Assembly: GCA_964036295.1 (NCBI GenBank)
Contig: OZ038473.1
Coordinates: 2,759,501-2,823,500 of the forward strand
Source of the DNA: Plumapathes pennacea
Lineage: Eukaryota > Cnidaria > Anthozoa > Antipatharia > Myriopathidae
Length of the DNA: 64,000 nucleotides
Reading direction: 5' to 3'
Shown here piece by piece: positions 56,928-64,000 of this stretch (the first letter of the stretch is position 1; every line of letters begins with the position of its first letter). The position numbers were made by a program, and so were the translations under genes. Under the pieces are notes generated by a model that saw only the letters and a program-made list of their open reading frames with translations, did no database searches and was not told the origin of the DNA.

Positions 56928-57866
56928 TCAATTCTTACCTGCTCCTTGCTTCCTGATGATAAGAACGGGCATATCACTCATATAGGCTGGAAGAGTGCTG
57001 AGGAATCCCTGAACATCCTGTGGCAAATTGAGGACATGACCTTTGTACCCACGCTGGCCGCCGTGTTTACGGTAAACACACATGATGGGGAAAGCTCTGG
57101 CAATCAGCATTTCCTCTACTTCGGTAAGGTCCTGTAGTTCTGCAGGCACTGTCCCAGGATTCATGTCGTTGTCAGCCGAGAACAATCGACACGAAGTCTT
57201 TTTGTCGTGCTTGCACTTGGTGTAGATGTAGTCCTGCTCGGACATACTACGGTTGGTGATCGGCCATGTTTCTTTACATACCTTGCAGCGTAAGTGTCGG
57301 AGATTTTCCTCAAAGCTGTGAAAGGCAGTGAGTTCCTCCCGTACCCACTCTTGTTCGTGGAATGGAGGAGTTTCTGGATTTGCCCACCCACGGTTATGCA
57401 AATATTGTTGTTTTTGGCTGCGATGTTCCTCGATAACTGCAGCACGCTGTTGCCGGCGCCGAGTGTTGGCTTCATTTTGAGCTTGAAGCCTGCGGGTACT
57501 CTGTTCAGAAGATTCATTGCTACGTCGAGAAGGTACTCGCTGGCGACTGGATTCTCTCTGCGGAGTAGTCTGTGTCAACCGCTTCTCTTTATAACGCTTT
57601 TGATCGGCACTCATACGCTGTTGTCTTTGCGGAGTCTTTTCTTCAGCCCGTTTTTCTCCTGAAGTTCCCGATTTGCTTTCAAGCGCTGTTATCTTTGCGG
57701 AGTTGTCTGCGTTACCCGCTTCTGTTCATGTCGCTTTCGATCGGCATTCATGCGCTGTTGTTCGCTCGTTTCATGATTTCGCCTTGCTCGTGCCTGTTCC
57801 CTTCTCATTTGAAGACGAGCTTCGCGAGACTGTTGTGTTTCAAGTTTTTCAGTTAAGTTTTCCATT
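56928..57866 (-). pseudogene. Helitron replicase N-terminal fragment
   Basis: From an ATG at 57864 the minus strand reads MENLTEKLETQQSRE and an Arg/Gln-rich stretch of KRH.QKR.TQTTPQ repeats, with a stop and frameshift near 57700. The second frame (57614-56928) continues through a C..C...W motif (LRCKVCKETWPI) to the Helitron hallmark LTEVEEMLIARAFPIMCVYRKHGGQRGY, then LNLPQDVQGFL and LPVLIIRK. A donor-like GTAAGA at the end may mark an intron. Rep endonuclease and helicase domains are not present in the window. Confidence 0.75.
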
Positions 57867-58063
57867 TTCGTGAACGCAGCTACGATATATTGTTGCTTCG
57901 TTCAAATCTAGATGCTTCGTTCAAATCTAATTTCTCTAAGTTATTCCGAGTAAAACAACAGGGCACACGTGATCGATCCGGCCTTTGTTATTGGTTAGCG
58001 GGGTAACCGCGCCTAAAGTCGTACGCCAGACAGACTGACAGACAGACGAACGTTAAATTTCGA

Positions 58064-58122
58064 GATGGCGACAGGCTTGGAGTCCCCAAGTAGGCAGTAT
58101 AATATTACTGCATTAGTGTCGT
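58064..58122 (+). CDS. Possible first exon of an unidentified gene
   Basis: ATGGCGACAGG opens a short frame (MATGLESPSRQYNITALV) ending at a good donor GTGAGTATT. It is divergent from the Helitron frame. No second exon could be linked, so this is a weak candidate. Confidence 0.2.
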
Positions 58123-60389
58123 GAGTATTTCCCTCACTTCGTTCGGGGATTAATTTACTGGATGAAGGCACAACGGCCAGAAAAAGAGGGGGTTTCTATG
58201 ATTTATAGTTACAAAATAAGTGCAAATATATCTCACGTTATGTAGGGTCCATGATTTTTATACTTACAACGGAATTCAAAACGGTGATTGACAGGTTGTC
58301 TAGGCGTCTGTTGCGCTCACCAAAAACCAGATGGCTATTACTTTTGACGAACAGACTGTCGAAGACTTTATTATGACGCAATATGCGGGACAAAAGGCCA
58401 AACTTTTGTAAACGTTTTCAAATGAAGGCAAAAATTGTATTATGACCTTATTTTAACAAGGCACCTGTTTTTCCAAAATTTCCAGTTAATAAGTAAATAG
58501 ATAAATAACCTAATCTAATAGTCTAATGCGTGAGGTTTTAGATCCGAGCCTCCCAGCAAATGACATAGAAAAGTTGTCTTGTTATTGCATAACATCGAAG
58601 CAAAAGTAATCATGATACTACATTATGTTGTCGAACCGCATGGAGCGATTATCATGAGTTATGTTCGATGTAGCTGCGTTTAGTAACCCACAATGTAAAA
58701 AATACTCCGCTATTTCGAACTCAGTTATCCCGAACTCGGCTATCTCGTACATAATCCGATTTCCCTTGAAAATTAATTTGGCAGAAATTTGCCTTGGCAG
58801 ACGCTGCTATCGCGATCTATTTGTTGCCTCCTATTAGACTTTGAGATAGCGAGGTTCTACTGCGCGGTCAGACCAATCAGATTCTTTAGGTTTTGACTTT
58901 TACACATTTGTATCATTGCAAACATGCACGTTCCAAGTACAACTGAATGACACTCAAGCATAGTTGCCTTGTTATTACATAACATCGAAACGAAACCATT
59001 CATGCACTGAAACTTGTAAAAGCGATTATAATGATTATAAGACGAAATGAAGTTTTGGAGAGTCACATCGATTTTTTCCCGTGGAAACATGCTCCCGGAC
59101 CGCCCTAAAAGCTGGGAAGCCGGTCAGATTTTCTTCTGTAGTCCGCCTCTATCGGGAGTGAAGAATTACTAGCTTGTCTCTCCGCGCTCGGTGTACAACA
59201 TCTTACACGGAAAAGAAGCGACTACGTGCAGTCACTGTAGACTAAATTTCAAACCGCCCTAGCACCCGTCTGAAAATCGGTCTGGTGAGGCAGAGTCCGC
59301 AAACAGTGTGAACTCGTCATCCGGGAGATCAATTGGTACTGAAGTATGCGAGTCAGGTTAAGTGGATTTTTACCTTCTGCTCAGATATCTGCTTGTGCTC
59401 ACTAAGAAAGGGTCCAAGGTTCAAGTATCGTACGCACTGTTTCACACACCTCTGACTTCCAACGTCAAAACGTGGAAATAAAATCATTTCAAATAGGTTC
59501 AGCTGCTCATTGGGCCTTGCTCTTTAGGTGTTGATTGGCCGTTCTGGTCATGTGACAAAACCACGTAGACCAAACTCCTGGCGCGCGTCATGTGGAATAA
59601 AAACACCCGCTACGGCGTTGTGTAATGCACCAGTCAATTGTAACCCCCACCCCCCACCCCCCCCCCCCCCCCCCCCCCACCTCGGGGAATGGTGGGGACA
59701 TGGATTTTCTTTGTTGCAATAATCGACTATTCCCCCACCCCATGGGACATAATGTGCTGACAAATCCCCCACATTGTGGGGCCAAAAATTGGCAGAATTT
59801 TACAAAAGAGGCTTTGCACAGAAAACTTCTCTCACGAACGAACCGCGTGGTCGAACTGGACGAGGCCGCATTGCATCATATTTTTGGTCAAATATCCCAC
59901 CTTGAGCCCCACCTCCGTAGGTCGGGAATCATGAAGAGAAAATCCCCCACCCCTTCGGGCTTAAACACCTTTCAAATACGAAAAAATGCCTCATACCTTG
60001 TTTGTGTATGTATTTTTTGTTTGTTTGTTTGTTTGTTTGTTGTTTGTGTTGTTGAAATCACTTAAAAGTAAACGCCCGCGACGTCGTGTGTTTTGGCCCA
60101 GTTCAGACGTCCCTCTGCGTCAAACTCAATGCAAATTAGCTCAAATGATGGCCTTTGCTCATTTGTATTGAGTTCGGCGCATGAAAAAACGACGTCTCAA
60201 CTAGGCCTTGGTTCCTTGAGTGTTCCTTCAAATTCCCAAGAACTTCTGATGACAATTGATTTAACCTGTTTTATTTCAATAAGATACTCACAACAGTAAC
60301 AAAGAATCAAGTTTGATGCCGATTGACTTGCGTCACGTCAACGTGCGCTTGCTATTGGTTATGTTAAGTTATAAACTATGCGACACTGA
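58123..60389. other. Intergenic, mostly repeat debris
   Basis: Holds the C-run element at 59624-59990 and a (TTTG)n run near 60015-60040. No gene supported. Confidence 0.4.
59624..59990 (+). repeat. Dispersed element with C-run core, copy B
   Basis: TAATGCACCAGTCAATTGTAA is followed by a ~30-base C-rich run, CGGGGAATGGTGGGGACATGG, then CCCCAC words up to TCCCCCACCCCTTCGGGC. Same order as 27105-27310. Confidence 0.65.
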
Positions 60390-60730
60390 CCAATCAGAGC
60401 ACGCGTAGTATCTACCGTATCTAACTATGCGACACTGACCAATCAGAGCATGCGTATCTAGCGTATCTTACTAACGACTATAATACTGCGCAAAAGGTTG
60501 ACTAAAATAGACTCGTCCTAGCAACCTTATATGGTGTTAAAAGATCTAAAAAGTGAAAAGTGTTCCAATAAAGGCCATAAGCAACAACGCACTTGGGTGC
60601 ACCAGAGAACCTTCGCTCTTCACGTCCTCCGACTCCTTCGGGCAGATGTCGAGGCATTTGCCCAAACCCGACTTAGGATCTTGGTCTCCATCATTTTTGG
60701 ACTCTCCTGGGGACGGAAAATAGTATCTTA
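60390..60730 (-). repeat. Duplicated flank downstream of tyrosinase B
   Basis: Matches 51540-51845 (GCAACAACGCACTTGGGTGCACCAG then CTCCTGGGGACG). A local duplication of TGCGACACTGACCAATCAGA occurs at ~60379 and ~60428. Confidence 0.75.
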
Positions 60731-60873
60731 ATCGATTGATTCGCAGGTAAAGTAATCGAGGTAACCAAAAAGAGCGTTCAATATGTTTTGCCTGCGTCTT
60801 ACACTAATTTACAATGTTAAACCATTTCACTGGTCGAGAACTCTCTTTATCCTGCCGTGCGAGCAGATTCTTC

Positions 60874-60879
60874 TTTATT
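60874..60879 (-). terminator. Poly(A) signal of tyrosinase B
   Basis: AATAAA on the minus strand, about 70 bp after the stop codon. The equivalent for A lies at 52274-52279. Confidence 0.5.
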
Positions 60880-60948
60880 CTGCTGTTAAGCGGAATCCAA
60901 ATGTACACCATTCATCTTGATATTTGTTCTAGAAATCAATGGCGTACA

Positions 60949-62376
60949 TTAGTCACAAGAAGATTGATAAGAGATGCACCCACCTTTCTCGTTGACGTCT
61001 TCGTAGTCGTAACCAAATTCCCAGGATTGTTTAAACATCTGCTCGTGCGTTTTGATCGGAAAGATTGGTACAATGGGGGAGTTTCTGTTGTGACCAATTG
61101 GCGCTTCTTTCTCTGAAAGGACAGACGAGTCCTTCTTATACTTTCGGAGCCATTTCTCGAAGATGCGATCAATGTATGAATGGTGGAGGAAAAAGATTGG
61201 ATCATTAGACGCCGACGACAGATTTGCCATTGCACCTCCGATGCAAATGTGCACTTGGTTATGAAGAGTGTGTGATTTTGGAGAGTAAAATGCTGTTGTC
61301 GTATTGACATAGCCTTCCAGCATATTTCTGAAACTGCAGCTAGAATGTTTGCCATAGGGCGGAAAGTCATGATTCTCAAACCTCAGCAAAAAGTTCACTT
61401 CTTTCTTCTCTGGCAAGTATGTTTTTCTGTTGCCGGGTTTGGCTCTTGTAAGGTTTTGTTCCCGGTCTTCGGTAGCGTTGCATATCCTTGTTCCTTTTTT
61501 TTCCAATTTCTCAATCAAGTCCTCGGTACAAATTCTGTACCAGTCGTTAAAATACTTCCCCTCCACAAATTCGCTACGAGTGTTTTCGCCAAGAAGTTCC
61601 TCTGTGCAGAGTTCATCTAACTTGTTTTCAGTCCAATCCCAGTATGGAATGGCGAAATCATAATCACCTGTGATTTCTTGTATGGCCCTCTCCCAGGACA
61701 GGAGATAATAACGATGCCAGGTTGGGAAGCCCTGCCCATCGTGTGCGAAGTCGATGTCTTTCTTGATGGTTCCATCGTTCAGATATGTGTTTCTTGTCGC
61801 GTAATAATGCTGCCATACGTAGAAATCATAAACTGAAACACTAACAAACTTCGAAGATGGATCCTCTCCGTTAGCAACCGCATCTTTGATGTCCTTGTAG
61901 AAAGTCGCAGCAGCCACGAAGTCACTGATGGCATGTCTTGATAAATTCACGTACCACATGTATTGGTCTTTGTCCTCGTCCGACAGTTTCATAAAATTGC
62001 GCCTCTTTAAAGTCTTTCTCTTCTCACAGTTTTCGCCGTAATATCCAAATTCGCATTGGCTGCAGTCGGGTCCAGAAAATGAAGAATTGCAATGACACGA
62101 ATGATTGAAGAATAGTCTCGGCCAATCATGCCGGTCGTCGAGTAGGTTTTTTTCATTAAAATGATCGTAGATCTTGTTCCACTCTCCTGAGTGATTCATC
62201 GGTTTACACTCGCCCCTTCCCTTGTCGCTTCCACACGATTCCTTGCAGCCGCTGGGCACTGGGCAACAGCGTCGCTCTTCCATGTCACGTGCATTGATGC
62301 AAGCCCTCGGAAACTGCCCCTGCACTCCAACCAGTGTTGCCATGACGACAAACAAACAGATGATAGAAAGCGACAT
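60949..62376 (-). CDS. Tyrosinase B (TYR/TYRP-type copper oxidase)
   Basis: A type-3 copper enzyme that oxidises phenols towards melanin or quinone cross-links; in anthozoans it is linked to immunity and pigment. The single exon gives 475 aa from ATG at 62376 (an upstream in-frame ATG at 62409 would spoil the signal peptide). Residues 1-20 are the signal peptide, ~21-120 a cysteine-rich part with the EGF-like CSQCEFGYYGENC as in vertebrate TYR/TYRP. CuA ligands are His190, His212 and His221; CuB His372, His376 and His399 (DPIFFLHHS). PIGHNR then VPIFPI follow, as in vertebrate TYR. No transmembrane tail is encoded; a GTGGGT donor just before the end (GAAAG|GTGGGT) could splice to an unseen C-terminal exon. 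Otherwise the enzyme is secreted. Confidence 0.93.
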   Translation of the reverse strand: MSLSIICLFVVMATLVGVQGQFPRACINARDMEERRCCPVPSGCKESCGSDKGRGECKPMNHSGEWNKIYDHFNEKNLLDDRHDWPRLFFNHSCHCNSSFSGPDCSQCEFGYYGENCEKRKTLKRRNFMKLSDEDKDQYMWYVNLSRHAISDFVAAATFYKDIKDAVANGEDPSSKFVSVSVYDFYVWQHYYATRNTYLNDGTIKKDIDFAHDGQGFPTWHRYYLLSWERAIQEITGDYDFAIPYWDWTENKLDELCTEELLGENTRSEFVEGKYFNDWYRICTEDLIEKLEKKGTRICNATEDREQNLTRAKPGNRKTYLPEKKEVNFLLRFENHDFPPYGKHSSCSFRNMLEGYVNTTTAFYSPKSHTLHNQVHICIGGAMANLSSASNDPIFFLHHSYIDRIFEKWLRKYKKDSSVLSEKEAPIGHNRNSPIVPIFPIKTHEQMFKQSWEFGYDYEDVNEKGGCISYQSSCD

Positions 62377-62490
62377 AATGGAGCTGAAACCACTGACGAG
62401 AGAAGACAAAGTTGGACGATAAATTTTTGATGGAAATAGAGAAGTATTTTGAAGCTGCTAAAATACCAAACCAAATGGACCTTTCATATA
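62377..62490 (-). promoter_or_regulatory. Tyrosinase B upstream region, shared with A
   Basis: The leader and ACCAAATGGACCTTTC block are conserved with A, so the duplication includes at least ~110 bp of 5' flank. Confidence 0.5.
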
Positions 62491-62930
62491 ATTTTATGTA
62501 TGTCAGACAATTGTAGTAAAAATTACATTAGAAGATCTGTGATATTTTGTGCGGTTTATTCTTAGAGATCATACTACACAGTTACAGAATTATGTAAAGA
62601 GTAATGTAAATACCTCGGTGAAGGCGTTTACTTTACTGCAGTAAACGAACCATTCGTGTAGATAAAACCTTGATAAATGTAGTTCAGAAGAAGAAGAAAT
62701 TTACTGTAATAAATCCCACCATCTTGCATGGCATGGTAATTGTAAATTTAACGCGGTAATTTTTTTACTGCGGTAAATGTCTTCCGTGTAAACACGGCAT
62801 TGACGTTCTAAACTCGAAGATTCTACAGTAACTTCAAACCGCGTCATCCTTCTGGATGTCTTCATAGACTTGCACTATTTCGTTTTCGTAGTTGTAAGCA
62901 GTATAAATCCTTCACTTTGTTATATTTAAG

Positions 62931-63116
62931 CAATATAACACGAGTTTCCATGTCTATGTACTCTTATATAAACACGCGGGATGTTGGGAGAACACGATAA
63001 AAAGTTCAAAATCACGAGCCGCTTCGGCGAGTGATTTTGAACTTTTTCGAGTGTTCTCACAACATCCCAAGTGTTTATATAAGAGTACATAGACATGGAA
63101 ACGAGTGTCATATTGC
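62931..63116. repeat. Long hairpin element, ~85-bp arms
   Basis: Arms ~62931-63015 and ~63030-63116 are near-perfect reverse complements (outer CAATATAACACGAGTTTCCA / TGGAAACGAGTGTCATATTG), with a short CG-rich loop. A diverged part (TTTCCATGTCTTTGTACTTA) recurs at 63951-63970, so it is a family. Confidence 0.88.
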
Positions 63117-64000
63117 TTTTATAAAATAACGAAGCTTTTATTACCTGGAAGAACTTTATATTGAAAATGATCAAGTTCAAGATTCTCCCGAAAACCGTCA
63201 AAACGCACGCTCGTCCAATCGGAAAGTCTGTTTCACGGCACTTCGCTCAAGTCAGTCCATGAATGAAAACGGAACACCACTCCCGTTCACTTGAAAAACT
63301 TGACAGGCTGCTAAATGAAGATGAATTTCGCAAGAAATGTGTCGGATATTAGTACCACTGTTTGTCAAGAATTCAGAAGAACCGGCGAGAATGTTTTGAG
63401 CCGTCAGGTTTCAACTTTCAGGACAACGGTGTCACTCGACGTAAACATGTCTGCACAACAACACTATTCTGCTGAAGAAGGTAGTTTGTACATTTGTTTG
63501 CTTTACTTGAGCATTACTTGAACTCTGCCGGACGACAGTCAACTCCATTGAATTGACTCAACAGCTTTTGTGCCACCGAGCCGACAGCCGAGACAGACTC
63601 ATTAGCGAAGACTGTTTGTGCCTTCATCACCATAAACCTACAATTATTCGTGTGAAACTCCGGTGATCTAAGCCATCTGTTACTAGCTACGAGCCACAGG
63701 AGACGAAGGTATAAAGGTTAGAAACTTTAGAGAATGTTCTTTGACTGTGTAATTGTTGGCTTTCTGTCTCACGGTTTCCGAATTAAATTTCATGCAATAT
63801 TCAGACAACTTTTCTTCACGCTGCTTCACTAATTGCACATGATTTGCACACGGCTTCACTATTTGCTCTAATAGCCCACTGCAGTTTCTGTAACACATGA
63901 ATCTTTGAAGTAGGGGACGACACGCAGTCTTTTTATTTCAGGATTCGTCATTTCCATGTCTTTGTACTTATTTATAAAATGGTTTTTTAACCAATCAGAG
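63117..64000. other. End of window, possible exon start
   Basis: An ATG at 63315 (MKMNFARNVSDISTTVCQE...) opens 56 codons to a weak donor near 63481. No domain is recognised. The rest is unassigned. Confidence 0.3.

Overview
The window looks like nuclear DNA of a cnidarian, most probably a hexacorallian anthozoan (stony coral or sea anemone). This rests on AT-rich DNA, short exons in long GT-AG introns, metazoan-only genes (rhotekin, protrudin, a RERG-like GTPase, TYR/TYRP-type tyrosinases), a secreted ShKT-domain precursor of the kind common in anthozoans, and abundant DIRS, BEL/Pao, Helitron, LINE and MITE debris. The species cannot be named from sequence alone. All gene models come from reading frames, splice sites and phase matching, with no transcripts.

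Layout. 0.3-3.3 kb: two diverged direct copies of a segment carrying one 1-1 phase exon, with a small secreted cysteine-rich protein gene between them. The second copy is broken and carries a MITE whose empty site is visible in the first. 5.1-5.5 kb: LINE scrap. 6.8-12.5 kb (minus): a rhotekin gene that can be traced exon by exon with perfect phase. 13.2-19.7 kb (plus): a complete 14-exon protrudin (ZFYVE27) gene, head-to-head with rhotekin. 20-23 kb: repeats and a hairpin element. 23.8-26.6 kb (plus): a five-coding-exon ShKT peptide precursor with a TATA box and poly(A) signal. 27.3-28.5 kb (plus): a small gene with one compact domain I cannot name. 30-39.5 kb: a transposon cluster made of a decayed DIRS element, a foldback-like element built from two 21-bp minisatellites in inverted arms, and a decayed BEL/Pao element on the minus strand. 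42.3 kb: a tRNA-Glu-like sequence. 43.1-44.7 kb (plus): a two-exon endonuclease IV gene. 49.0-50.5 kb (plus): a RERG-like small GTPase with Lys at the catalytic Gln position. 52.6-54.0 and 60.9-62.4 kb (minus): two tandem tyrosinase genes, the first interrupted by one nonsense codon. 56.9-57.9 kb (minus): the start of a Helitron replicase.

The genes do not form a pathway. Local themes are the divergent rhotekin/protrudin promoter (a Rho effector and an endosome-ER/membrane-shaping protein), the tyrosinase duplication with one copy dying, and one ~200-bp MITE family with nine recognisable copies. Three MITE copies lie against genes: just inside a protrudin splice donor, in an intron of the GTPase gene, and in the 3' flank of the broken tyrosinase. 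The strongest candidates for something new are the foldback/minisatellite element, the ShKT precursor with tandem propeptide exons, and the unnamed 120-aa gene at 27.3 kb.
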